Assembly (NCBI GenBank): GCA_022226935.1 | Contig: CP092081.1 | Coordinates: forward strand, 2,694,124-2,752,080 | Reading direction: 5' to 3' | From: Nitrospira sp. | GTDB taxonomy: Bacteria; Nitrospirota; Nitrospiria; Nitrospirales; Nitrospiraceae | Length of the DNA: 57,957 nt | Shown here: positions 7,879-15,368 of the stretch, piece after piece | Position numbering within the stretch: the first letter of the stretch is position 1 | Layout of the letters: each line of letters starts with the position of its first letter | Translations under genes and position numbers: made by a program | The notes under the pieces: model-generated | Told to the model about the DNA's origin: nothing | The model's database searches: none | What the model saw: only the letters and a program-made list of their open reading frames with translations

Positions 7879-8104
7879 CATGGCGTTGGACCCTCCTATT
7901 TTCTCGAACGGGTTGCGTGGTCGTCATAGTTGACTTCATTCCACTCAGGAGTGTTCGTAACCGCCCCCCCCCGCTCCATCCTTGAGTCATGCCTTTGGTC
8001 AGCATTAACTCCCGCTGCAACTCCCCGATCCGTCCGTTCAGCCGAACGATCATGCGCTCCAATTCATTCACCCGTTCGACCATCATATGTTGCTGCTGGG
8101 TCAT
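7862..8104 (-). CDS. Small coiled-coil protein with poly-G tract
   Basis: Three consecutive ATGs follow GGAGG; the one at 8104 has the best spacing. The first 40 residues (MVERVNELERMIVRLNGRIGELQREL) form a clear heptad coiled coil. The codons then enter a run of nine G (in the plus strand, C at 7964-7972). With nine G the frame runs on for about 30 odd residues and overlaps the next gene. With eight G it would end naturally as GGGGYEHS at 7945. So the tract is either a slippery or variable site or an error in the sequence. Confidence 0.5.
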   Translation of the reverse strand: MTQQQHMMVERVNELERMIVRLNGRIGELQRELMLTKGMTQGWSGGGRLRTLLSGMKSTMTTTQPVRENRRVQRHDVCLF

Positions 8105-8122
8105 CATCATGCCCTCCTTGGA

Positions 8123-8671
8123 TTATGCCTTGTCACAATGACGGATCACCCCGACGAGGACCCCTTCGATGGCGAATTCATCCGTGGGGGTCACCAGCAA
8201 CGGTTTCATCGAGGCATTGGCGGGATGAAGTTCGATGGACCGCTCCCGCTTGAAATAGGTTTTGATCGTCGCTTGCCCGTTGACCAGGGCGACCACCGTC
8301 TGGCCGTTGTGCGCAGTCGGTTGTTTCCGGACCACGATCAGATCGCCCGGAAGAATGCCATCTTCGATCATCGACTCGCCTTTGACCCGAAGCGCGAAGG
8401 TCTCACCGGCCCGCACCATGCTGGGAGGCACATCGACCCACTCGGATTGGCCCACCGGTTCAATCGGCACTCCGGCGGCCACCATTCCGGCCATGAGCAC
8501 CTGCGCTCTATTCGTCAGCTGGGTCATGGCGACCTCAACCGCCCCACTGATACGGCGCATCCCGGATTCGTAACGAGCAACCGACACGCGAGTCGTCCGC
8601 AAAGCCTCGGCGAGTTGCTCCTGCGTGAGCCCCAACTGCTCCCGGCAACTTCGAAATTGTTTCGGCGTCAT
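8123..8671 (-). CDS. LexA-like self-cleaving repressor (XRE HTH + S24 peptidase)
   Basis: The 182-residue protein has an XRE-type helix-turn-helix at residues 4-45 (LTQEQLAEALRTTRVSVARYESG). This is followed by a linker with an Ala66-Gly67 cleavage site (MVAAGVP) and a C-terminal S24 domain with Ser100 (GESMIEDGILPGD) and Lys137 (ATIKTY) as the catalytic pair. This is the plan of LexA and cI-type repressors that cut themselves on RecA filaments. The DNA-binding half is XRE, not the LexA winged helix, so it resembles a phage repressor or a divergent SOS regulator. It heads an operon with two miniproteins. The start could also be the ATG three bases upstream (8674). Confidence 0.88.
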   Translation of the reverse strand: MTPKQFRSCREQLGLTQEQLAEALRTTRVSVARYESGMRRISGAVEVAMTQLTNRAQVLMAGMVAAGVPIEPVGQSEWVDVPPSMVRAGETFALRVKGESMIEDGILPGDLIVVRKQPTAHNGQTVVALVNGQATIKTYFKRERSIELHPANASMKPLLVTPTDEFAIEGVLVGVIRHCDKA

Positions 8672-8673
8672 CA

Positions 8674-8711
8674 TGTAACCAATGGTTACACACCACAAAG
8701 GACCTTGTCAA
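8674..8711 (-). promoter_or_regulatory. Promoter and autorepressor operator of the LexA-like gene
   Basis: On the minus strand TTGACA (8706-8711) and TAACCA (8683-8688) are 17 bases apart. The -10 box lies inside a near-perfect palindrome, TGTAACCA-A-TGGTTACA (8674-8690), whose edge touches the start codon. A start of transcription near 8676 would make the mRNA leaderless. The palindrome is the obvious binding site for the repressor itself. Confidence 0.65.
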
Positions 8712-9186
8712 CCCGTCCGGTTCATCATTTTCTTGACTATTTTGTTCGCCTCTCCCAGAGCTGATTTTGGGGCCAGAGGCGCAAGATTTTTGGCGTGATC
8801 GGTGATCTTCTGTGCATAAGTCAAGAGCCATTTGGAACGGTCGAAGAAATAATGCCGTATCCACAGCGCGAAACATCAAACTCTGCTCGACCGTACAAAT
8901 ATGAATGCTAATACATACACATCGGATACCACCCCCTATATATTGTGGTCCTATAAGATCTCTTCTCTATGCTTAATAAATAGGCAACCTGGTGCGAGGC
9001 GTGAATTAGCCGCGCTGTTCGCATTCGAGTGGAGGACTATCAACAGAGATATCCACAGATTTTGGGGAGAGGATTTTTTTCGAAGAATTCTCGTTTTCTT
9101 GATTGAAACCTCTGACCCATTCACCTAGAATCGCGCCGCGACTTCGTCTCTCTTCTACGCAGATTGGCACGTTCGGGAGCGGCACC
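8712..9186. other. Intergenic stretch, AT-rich in part
   Basis: No gene is supported. The 8895-8975 part is AT-rich and could hold the promoter of the traT-like genes, but I find no clear -35/-10 pair. A single TATCCACAG resembling a DnaA box occurs near 9051. Confidence 0.3.
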
Positions 9187-9906
9187 ATGGCAGGAGGCTC
9201 ACTTCGAGGTTTCCTGGCTGTCATCCTCCTCACATTCGGCTGCAGCGCCAACGTCCGGGACACAGACCTGTTGGCTAGTAACAGCCTCATGCTGGCTCCT
9301 TCGACCGCACGAACCATCTTCCTGCAAAACCGCAACTCGTCCGACAATCAAGACGTGTCGCTGCACGATCTGGGGGCGCGGCTGGGCGCAAAAGGGTACC
9401 ACGTCGTGCAGGATCCTCAAGCCGCTGCCTACGTCGTGCTGACGAACATCGTCTATTGCAACCAGACCAAGATCGAATTGCCCGTGGAAGACATGGTCGC
9501 CGCCGGCTATGGATCGGGAATCGGCAGTTCCCTCATATCCGGCCTCCACGGATTGACGAGCATGGCCAGCATGGCTGGTCCGCAGGGAGCGCTCGTCGGG
9601 GGCGCCGCCAGTTTGGGGCTTAACGCGGCCGAGGGAATTGGAAACGCCATGGGCAGTATGTTCGGCGGGCCGTCCCGGCCCAATGCCAATGAGAACATCA
9701 ACTATGCCTGCATCGCCGATCTGCAAATTACCGATCTCAGCGCCACCGGAGGCATTCTTCCGGTGTCGCAGCCGGGCACGCCGCCGCCTTCCGGGGTCTA
9801 TCAAACCAGGTTGGCCGCCAACGTGCATCAAAAGAAACTTGACGAGCAGGAAGCCACCCCATTGGTACAGCAACGACTCAGCGCGGCAGTCGCAGGACAC
9901 TTTTAG
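9187..9906 (+). CDS. TraT-like lipoprotein
   Basis: The 239-residue product starts at ATG 9187 after GGGAGCGG. It has a signal peptide ending in a lipobox-like FGCSAN, so it is probably an outer-membrane lipoprotein. The region ARTIFLQNRNSSDNQD, RLGAKGYHVVQDPQAAAYVVL and the glycine-rich stretch with GSGIGSSL match the TraT complement-resistance family. The C-terminus QxxLSAAVAGHF also fits. A second TraT-like gene follows after 23 bases and the two are probably cotranscribed. In free-living bacteria TraT relatives probably act in surface exclusion or envelope integrity. Confidence 0.8.
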   Translation: MAGGSLRGFLAVILLTFGCSANVRDTDLLASNSLMLAPSTARTIFLQNRNSSDNQDVSLHDLGARLGAKGYHVVQDPQAAAYVVLTNIVYCNQTKIELPVEDMVAAGYGSGIGSSLISGLHGLTSMASMAGPQGALVGGAASLGLNAAEGIGNAMGSMFGGPSRPNANENINYACIADLQITDLSATGGILPVSQPGTPPPSGVYQTRLAANVHQKKLDEQEATPLVQQRLSAAVAGHF

Positions 9907-9929
9907 ACATGCCGGGCAGGACAGCAGAC

Positions 9930-10664
9930 ATGAAAATAATCCGGTCCATGGGTGCGGCACTGAGCCTGCTCGTCGGTCTGCTCATGCTTACCGGCTGCAG
10001 CAATGTCCTGCGATCGGGACTAGTCAATGATGGCTCCATCCTTCTCCCTCCCAGCGCCGCGCGGACTATTTATGTGCAGATCCGCAACACGTCTGAGAAC
10101 CAAACTGCCACTCCGATGGATATTCCGTCACGGCTGAAGAGCAAAGGCTACCAGGTCGTCGCCGATCCGATGGAAGCTGCCTATTGGCTACAGACGCAAG
10201 TCATCTATTGTCATAAAGCGGGCGAGGGCGTGAGACCGGAAGCCGTGGCTAAAGCCGGCTTCGGGGCGGGCATCGGCAGCGGAGGCACGCCCCTCGCGAG
10301 CGCCGGCGGCTTCGACATGGACGCCATGGGTGGAATCGCAGGGATGCCCGGCGGAGGCCTCAACGCGCACGCGATGCGCGCCATGGCCATGGGCGGAGGC
10401 GGGATGCCGGACATGAATGCCATGATGCGCATGGCCATGAACGGCCGCGGCGGGTATCCGGGAATGGCGCAGCCTCAACAGAACGACGATGTGATCTATC
10501 TCTGCGTGGCCGACGTCTTGGTCACGGAGCAGGGGAAGAACGGGCCGGCACGAAGCTACAAGATGCGGTCAGTCGCCCATGTCCTGCAAAAACACCTGAA
10601 CATTGAAGAAGCCACGCCGATCGTGCGTGAAAAATTCGGCGCCAGCATCACCGGTCCCTTCTAG
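9930..10664 (+). CDS. TraT-like lipoprotein with Met/Gly-rich insert
   Basis: The 244-residue paralogue of the preceding gene has lipobox LTGCSN and the family segments ARTIYVQIRNTSENQT and RLKSKGYQVVADPMEAAYWL. The middle, where TraT normally has hydrophobic glycine-zipper helices, is replaced by about 50 residues with 13 Met and many Gly (for example MRAMAMGGGGMPDMNAMMRM). This may bind soft metals such as copper or may form a different membrane contact. I chose ATG 9930 because it opens directly on the signal peptide; 9909 is also possible. Confidence 0.75.
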   Translation: MKIIRSMGAALSLLVGLLMLTGCSNVLRSGLVNDGSILLPPSAARTIYVQIRNTSENQTATPMDIPSRLKSKGYQVVADPMEAAYWLQTQVIYCHKAGEGVRPEAVAKAGFGAGIGSGGTPLASAGGFDMDAMGGIAGMPGGGLNAHAMRAMAMGGGGMPDMNAMMRMAMNGRGGYPGMAQPQQNDDVIYLCVADVLVTEQGKNGPARSYKMRSVAHVLQKHLNIEEATPIVREKFGASITGPF

Positions 10665-10671
10665 CACAGCG

Positions 10672-11766
10672 CTAGTCACCTTGCCTCGACACCAGATGGA
10701 CCGCTCCGGCCTTGATTGCGGCGGTGATCACCAGTCCTGCAGCCAACTTGAACTCCTCCGCCGTCGACCTGGTCACCATGGCGACCAGGGGAAAGCCACA
10801 ATCCAGAGTAACCCGCGCCGACGCTCCCAACATGGTCACCGCCTGAACCGTGCCCGTCAGGTGATTGCGCGCGCTGCTCCCGGAGGCTCGCCCCTGTTCG
10901 AGCACCACATCCTCCGCCCTGATACAGGCGAACACGTCCGGACCGATGGATTCTGCCTCAAGCGCCATGAGGGTGGTGCCATTGACGCTCACGCGCACCA
11001 TGCCGCCGGTGGCCTCCACCACCCGCCCCTTCACCACGGTTTCGACACCGACCACGCGCGCCACGTCCGCATTCTGCGGACGGCTGAACACGTCGATCGG
11101 CGCGCCGACCTGCAAGACCTCTCCCGCGCTGATGACGGCCATCACATCCCCCAGCGTCAGGGCTTCCGCCCAATCATGCGTGACAATGATCGACGGCAAG
11201 GCGAGCTGCTTCAGCAGCGACCGGAGTTCATCGCGCAAATGCAACCGGCTCGGCGCATCCAAAGCGGACAACGGTTCGTCTAACAATAACAACAGCGGCC
11301 GAGGCGCCACCGCTCGCGCCAGCGCCACACGCTGTTGCTGTCCTCCGGACAGTTCTCTGGGCTTCGCCTGCTCCAACCCGCGCAATTGAAACAGCTCCAT
11401 CACTTCATCCACCCGCTTCTTTCGCTCCGCGGAAGGAAGATGGCTCAGTCCATAGGCGATATTCCCCGCCACGGTATAGGTCGGAAACAGCGCATAGTCC
11501 TGGGACATGTACCCGATATGACGCTCTTGAGGCGGAACCCGAATTCCCGACGCGGTCTCCAGCCACAGCCTCGACACAAAGCGGATGGTGCCTTCCTCCG
11601 GCCATTCGAGCCCCGCCACGGATCGCAGAATAGTCGTCTTTCCCGATCCCGATGGGCCGAAGAGAATCAGGACCGTCGCCCCCTCGACCGGGTAGCGGAT
11701 CTGCGCGCGAATCGGCGCCCGACCGGGGAACGTCTTCACGAGATGGATCGTTATTTCTGCGGCCAT
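10672..11766 (-). CDS. modC: Molybdate ABC transporter ATPase, copy 1
   Basis: The 364-residue protein has Walker A GPSGSGKTT, Q-loop YMSQDYALFP, signature [14 protein letters not shown], Walker B LLLLDEPLSALD and the H-loop VTHDWAEA. It ends with two TOBE/Mop repeats from about residue 240 that bind molybdate. ModC energises ModB for molybdate or tungstate import. The ATG lies inside the end of modB (11751-12425), so the two are translationally coupled. A second, closely similar copy lies at 13327-14421. The convergent traT-like gene ends seven bases away. Confidence 0.92.
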   Translation of the reverse strand: MAAEITIHLVKTFPGRAPIRAQIRYPVEGATVLILFGPSGSGKTTILRSVAGLEWPEEGTIRFVSRLWLETASGIRVPPQERHIGYMSQDYALFPTYTVAGNIAYGLSHLPSAERKKRVDEVMELFQLRGLEQAKPRELSGGQQQRVALARAVAPRPLLLLLDEPLSALDAPSRLHLRDELRSLLKQLALPSIIVTHDWAEALTLGDVMAVISAGEVLQVGAPIDVFSRPQNADVARVVGVETVVKGRVVEATGGMVRVSVNGTTLMALEAESIGPDVFACIRAEDVVLEQGRASGSSARNHLTGTVQAVTMLGASARVTLDCGFPLVAMVTRSTAEEFKLAAGLVITAAIKAGAVHLVSRQGD

Positions 11767-12425
11767 GCTGCCCACACGTTTCGATTGACGGCATACACCA
11801 GCAGCAGCACGGCGTAGGACACCACGAGAAGAAATAAGGCGGTCTTCGCCGCGCCGGCATAATTCAACGCCTGAACCTCATCATACATATCGATGGAGAC
11901 CGTGCGGGTGGAACCTTCGAGGTTGCCGCCGATCATCAACACCACGCCGAATTCTCCCATCGTATGCGCAAAACTCAAGACCGCGCCGGTCACCAATCCG
12001 GCCGTAGACAGCGGCACGATCAGCCTGAAAAAGGTCTGCAGTTTCGATACGCCCAATGTCCAGGAAGCTTCGATCAACCGGCGATCGACCTGCTCGAACG
12101 CCGCCGCAAACGGCTGCACCGCAAACGGCAGACTATAGAGAATCGACGCGAGGAGTAATCCTTCGAACGTGAAGGGCAACGGATGGCCGACCAACTCGGT
12201 ATAGAGACGCCCGAAGGGGCTGTGGGGACCGATCGCGAGGAGAATATAGAAACCCAGGACGGTCGGAGGGAGCACCAGCGGCAAGGCGATCACGGACTCG
12301 ATCAAAAACTTCCACCGCCAATGGGAATAACTGAGCCAATAGGCGATGGGGAGGCCGACAACGAGCAGCGCACAGGCCGTGAGGCCGGCCAATTTACACG
12401 TGACCCAAATCGCCACCCAGTTCAC
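11751..12425 (-). CDS. modB: Molybdate ABC transporter permease, copy 1
   Basis: The 224-residue inner-membrane protein starts at GTG and has five or more hydrophobic segments. It carries the permease signature for ATPase docking, EASWTLGVSKLQTFFRLIVPLSTAGLVTGAVLSFAHTMGEFG. The ALPLVLPPTVLGFY and GNLEGSTRTVSI motifs are typical of ModB. It overlaps modC downstream. A 13-base hairpin separates it from the molbindin gene upstream. The copy at 14406-15080 differs in only a small fraction of residues. Confidence 0.92.
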   Translation of the reverse strand: MNWVAIWVTCKLAGLTACALLVVGLPIAYWLSYSHWRWKFLIESVIALPLVLPPTVLGFYILLAIGPHSPFGRLYTELVGHPLPFTFEGLLLASILYSLPFAVQPFAAAFEQVDRRLIEASWTLGVSKLQTFFRLIVPLSTAGLVTGAVLSFAHTMGEFGVVLMIGGNLEGSTRTVSIDMYDEVQALNYAGAAKTALFLLVVSYAVLLLVYAVNRNVWAAWPQK

Positions 12426-12450
12426 TCGCCTGCCAGCCTCTCGAAGATCA

Positions 12451-12487
12451 TTCCCGACCGGCCCATACTAGGGAGGCCGGTCGGGAA
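12451..12487 (-). terminator. Hairpin between molbindin and modB copy 1
   Basis: TTCCCGACCGGCC (12451-12463) pairs perfectly with GGCCGGTCGGGAA (12475-12487) around an 11-base loop. It lies in the 80-base gap between the molbindin stop and the modB start. It may reduce read-through into modBC, or stabilise the upstream mRNA; there is no strong T tail. Confidence 0.5.
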
Positions 12488-12506
12488 GATCAACTCCCAT
12501 CGAGGC

Positions 12507-12713
12507 TTACTTGCCGATCATCACTTCGGTCGCCTTCACCGCCACGGTGACGCTGTCGTTCACCTTCAGGCCCATGCTCTTGACCGAACCTTCCGTGATG
12601 GCGGCCACAAAATCCAGATTGCCCACTTTGACCGTCACTTCAGCCATCGCAGCGCCTTCGGTGATTTTGGTGATGGTGCCTTGAAATTGGTTTCGTGCGC
12701 TCAGTTTCATCAT
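12507..12713 (-). CDS. Molbindin (single Mop domain)
   Basis: The 68-residue protein MKLSARNQFQGTITKITEGA...VKATEVMIGK is a complete stand-alone Mop/TOBE domain. Such proteins assemble as hexamers that hold molybdate or tungstate in the cytoplasm. GGGAGGAC precedes the start. It follows the HTH-Mop regulator by seven bases. A frameshifted copy of the same gene lies at 15152-15353 in front of the second modBC pair. Confidence 0.9.
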   Translation of the reverse strand: MMKLSARNQFQGTITKITEGAAMAEVTVKVGNLDFVAAITEGSVKSMGLKVNDSVTVAVKATEVMIGK

Positions 12714-12720
12714 GTCCTCC

Positions 12721-13137
12721 CTAACTCTTCACCACCATGACCTCGGTCGCCTTGACGAGGGCCACGGCGGAGTCTCCGATCCGTAGCCCCAGTTCTTCCA
12801 GCGCATCACGAGTGATCACCGCGGTGATAATGTGTGGTCCGATATCGATATCGACTTGTGCCATGATGGCATCTCGCTTAATCGCCGTCACTCGTCCGAT
12901 CAGCTTGTTTCGCCCGCTCACGTCTTCCGTGCCGGCTTTCTTCTTTCCAAGCCATTCATCGAGCAACGCTCGCTTGAAGCGGTACCGGCCTCCGATTTTC
13001 GGCGCCTGAATTTTGCCTTCCCAGATGTAGCGGTAAAACGTCGGGAGCGTGAGGCGCACATATCGGGCCGCTTCTCTGGCCGTAAACACGTCCCCTTGTC
13101 CCGATCGTTTTTTAGGCATGCTGGAGAGGTCCTTCAT
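12721..13137 (-). CDS. HTH-Mop molybdate-responsive regulator
   Basis: The 138-residue protein has an excisionase/MerR-type helix-turn-helix at residues 17-65 (FTAREAARYVRLTLPTFYRYIWEGKIQAPKIGGRYRFKR, split here only for description). A Mop/TOBE domain from about residue 78 ends VKATEVMVVKS. It therefore resembles a minimal ModE: DNA binding plus molybdate sensing. It sits between the two modBC copies and just before a molbindin gene, and probably controls this locus. A short coupled leader frame precedes it. Confidence 0.82.
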   Translation of the reverse strand: MKDLSSMPKKRSGQGDVFTAREAARYVRLTLPTFYRYIWEGKIQAPKIGGRYRFKRALLDEWLGKKKAGTEDVSGRNKLIGRVTAIKRDAIMAQVDIDIGPHIITAVITRDALEELGLRIGDSAVALVKATEVMVVKS

Positions 13138-13178
13138 TCAACCTGATCACCACGAACGAGTCGTGATCGGCTGATCAT
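13134..13178 (-). CDS. Possible leader peptide, 14 residues
   Basis: A very strong ribosome binding site, GGAGGTGAGCAG, precedes ATG 13178. It opens MISRSRLVRGDQVE and ends in a TGA that overlaps the ATG of the HTH-Mop regulator. The regulator has no good ribosome binding site of its own, so it is probably translated by coupling through this leader. The surrounding DNA has two TGATCA palindromes (13144, 13172) and a CACGA/TCGTG inverted repeat, a plausible operator. Confidence 0.45.
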   Translation of the reverse strand: MISRSRLVRGDQVE

Positions 13179-13326
13179 CTGCTCACCTCCTTTCCCCTGG
13201 CACCATGAGCGGAATCCGGCACCTGCGATCCATGCGTACATTAACAAGATCGCCTGAGAATTGGAGGTGAGTCTCGTGAGAATTTATCGATAGTGAGCGC
13301 GCATGTATGTGACGGCAGACTCCTGG

Positions 13327-14421
13327 TCAATGGTCCTGGCGCGAAACCAGGTGAACCGCCCCGGCTTTAATTACCGCGGTCACAGCCTGTCCGGGCACTA
13401 ACTGCAAATCGTCCACCGATGAACGAGTCACTGTGGCAACCAGCGGAAATCCACAGTGCAATGTCACCCGTGCCAACGCGCCTAGCACCGCGACCGCCGT
13501 CACCGTCCCGGCAAGTTGATTGCGGGCGCTGCTGGCGGCAATGGGCCCGCGTTCTATCGCGATATCTTCCGCTCGGATACAAACGTACACGTCTGGTCCG
13601 TAGGCCTCTCCCTCAATGGCATTCACCATGACCCCATTGACGTCGATACGGAACATTCCCGCAGCAGCCCAGACCACCTGCCCTTTCACGACTGTTTCTA
13701 TGCCGACGGCATGCGCAACTTCGGCATTCCGCGGGCGGCTAAACACGTCCATCGGCGTGCCGGTTTGCAACACCTCCCCTCCGCTCACGACCGCCATCAG
13801 ATCTCCCAGCGTCAGGGCTTCGGCCCAGTCATGCGTCACGATGATGGACGGCAATGCCAACTGCTTGAGTAAGCGCCGCAGTTCATCGCGGAGATAGATC
13901 CTGGCCGGCGCATCTAACGCGGACAGCGGTTCGTCCAACAATAAGAGGAGGGGACGCGGAGCCACGGCCCGCGCCAATGCCACACGCTGTTGCTGGCCGC
14001 CCGACAATTGCCGCGGTTTCGCATGTTCCAGCCCGCGGAGCTGAAAGAGATCCAAGACTTCGCTGACTCGTGCTTTACGCTCTTGGGCGGACAGATGACC
14101 GAGGCCATAGGCGACGTTGCCGGCCACTGTATATCTGGGGAACAGCGCATAGTCTTGGGACATGTACCCGATATGCCGATCCTGAGGAGACACCCGAATG
14201 TCGGATTTCGTATCCAGCCAGGTGCGCGAGACGAATCGAATCCGCCCCTCTTCCGGCCATTCCAACCCGGCGACGGATCGAAGAATCGTGCTTTTCCCGG
14301 CGCCGGAGGGTCCGAACAGAATCAACACCGTCGCCGCATCGACCGGGTAGCGGATTCGCGCGCGAATGGGCACCCGACCGGAGTACGTCTTGACGATATC
14401 GAGGGCTAATTCTGCGGCCAT
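13327..14421 (-). CDS. modC: Molybdate ABC transporter ATPase, copy 2
   Basis: This 364-residue protein is a paralogue of the ATPase at 10672-11766 and is alike over its whole length. It has Walker A GPSGAGKST, signature [14 protein letters not shown], Walker B LLLLDEPLSALDAP and a C-terminal pair of TOBE/Mop repeats. Differences are concentrated in the regulatory repeats, so anion affinity or specificity may differ. It overlaps modB copy 2 by the same coupled arrangement. The pair arose by tandem duplication. Confidence 0.92.
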   Translation of the reverse strand: MAAELALDIVKTYSGRVPIRARIRYPVDAATVLILFGPSGAGKSTILRSVAGLEWPEEGRIRFVSRTWLDTKSDIRVSPQDRHIGYMSQDYALFPRYTVAGNVAYGLGHLSAQERKARVSEVLDLFQLRGLEHAKPRQLSGGQQQRVALARAVAPRPLLLLLDEPLSALDAPARIYLRDELRRLLKQLALPSIIVTHDWAEALTLGDLMAVVSGGEVLQTGTPMDVFSRPRNAEVAHAVGIETVVKGQVVWAAAGMFRIDVNGVMVNAIEGEAYGPDVYVCIRAEDIAIERGPIAASSARNQLAGTVTAVAVLGALARVTLHCGFPLVATVTRSSVDDLQLVPGQAVTAVIKAGAVHLVSRQDH

Positions 14422-15080
14422 GCTGCCCACACGTTTCGATTGACGGCATACACCAGCAGCAGCACGGCATACGAAACGACAAACAGAAACAAGGCGGTCT
14501 CGGCCGCGCCGGTATAGTTCAACGCTTGCACTTCATCGTAGATGTCGATCGAGACCGTGCGAGTAGAGCCTTCGAGGTTGCCGCCGATCATCAATACCAC
14601 CCCGAACTCGCCCATCGTGTGGGCAAAACTCAACACCACACCCGTCACCAACCCGGCCGTGGACAACGGCACGACCAGCTTGAAGAAGGTCTGGAATTTT
14701 GACACCCCTAACGTCCAAGACGCTTCGATCACCCGCCGGTCGACCTGATCAAACGCCGCCACGAATGGCTGCACCGCAAAGGGCAAGCTATAAAGAACAG
14801 ACCCAAGGAGCAGGCCCTCGAACGTGAATGGGAGCGGGTGCCCCACCAGATCGGTATACAGCCGGCCAAACGGGCTGTGGGGACCGATCGCGATGAGAAT
14901 GTAAAAACCCAGCACGGTGGGAGGGAGCACCAGCGGCAAGGCGATCACGGACTCGATGATAAATTTCCACCGCCAACGAGAGAAACTGAGCCAGTACGCA
15001 ATCGGCAGCCCAATCCCCAGCAAAATGAGCGCGGTAAGGCCAGCCAGTTTCACGGTCACCCAAATCGCGATCCAGTTCAC
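14406..15080 (-). CDS. modB: Molybdate ABC transporter permease, copy 2
   Basis: The 224-residue integral membrane protein begins at GTG 15080 (VNWIAIWVTVKLAGLTALIL), the same start as in copy 1. It retains the EASWTLGVSKFQTFFKLVVPL docking motif and GNLEGSTRTVSIDIYDEVQALNY. All residues typical of ModB are kept, so it should be functional. A frameshifted molbindin gene lies directly upstream. Confidence 0.92.
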   Translation of the reverse strand: MNWIAIWVTVKLAGLTALILLGIGLPIAYWLSFSRWRWKFIIESVIALPLVLPPTVLGFYILIAIGPHSPFGRLYTDLVGHPLPFTFEGLLLGSVLYSLPFAVQPFVAAFDQVDRRVIEASWTLGVSKFQTFFKLVVPLSTAGLVTGVVLSFAHTMGEFGVVLMIGGNLEGSTRTVSIDIYDEVQALNYTGAAETALFLFVVSYAVLLLVYAVNRNVWAAWPQN

Positions 15081-15151
15081 GCATCCGCCCCACTGTTCAT
15101 CGGCGCCATGACATGAACACGGCGATCGGGACATACCGTTCCCGCCGAGAG

Positions 15152-15353
15152 TTACTTTCCGATCATGACCTCGGTGGCCTTCACCCCCACAAGAACGGCA
15201 TCATTGGCTTTCAACCCATGTGCTTGACGGACCCTTCGGAAATGGCGGCCACACATTCGAGAATTCCGACTTTGACCGTCACCTCGGCCGGCGCCTGACC
15301 TTCCGCAATCTTGGTCCCCGTGCCTGACATTGATTTCTCGCGCTCAGCTTCAT
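15152..15353 (-). pseudogene. Frameshifted molbindin copy
   Basis: Reading from ATG 15353 gives MKLSARNQ as in the intact molbindin. A one-base loss after codon 8 shifts the frame. The next frame reads GTGTKIAEGQAPAEVTVKVG and continues to KHMG, where a second one-base loss occurs. The third frame ends VKATEVMIGK and a stop. The total of 202 bases is exactly two fewer than the intact gene from the equivalent ATG. So it is a recent pseudogene of a duplicated unit, or carries two sequencing errors. Confidence 0.85.
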
Positions 15354-15368
15354 CACGGCGCGCCTCTG

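Noticed and set aside
9046..9062. TATCCACAG as a DnaA box and possible origin
   Set aside because: It is a single box with no cluster, no AT-rich unwinding region beside it, and no replication genes.
9163..9187. TTGGCACG as a sigma-54 -24 element before the traT-like gene
   Set aside because: No GC-containing -12 element occurs at the required spacing.
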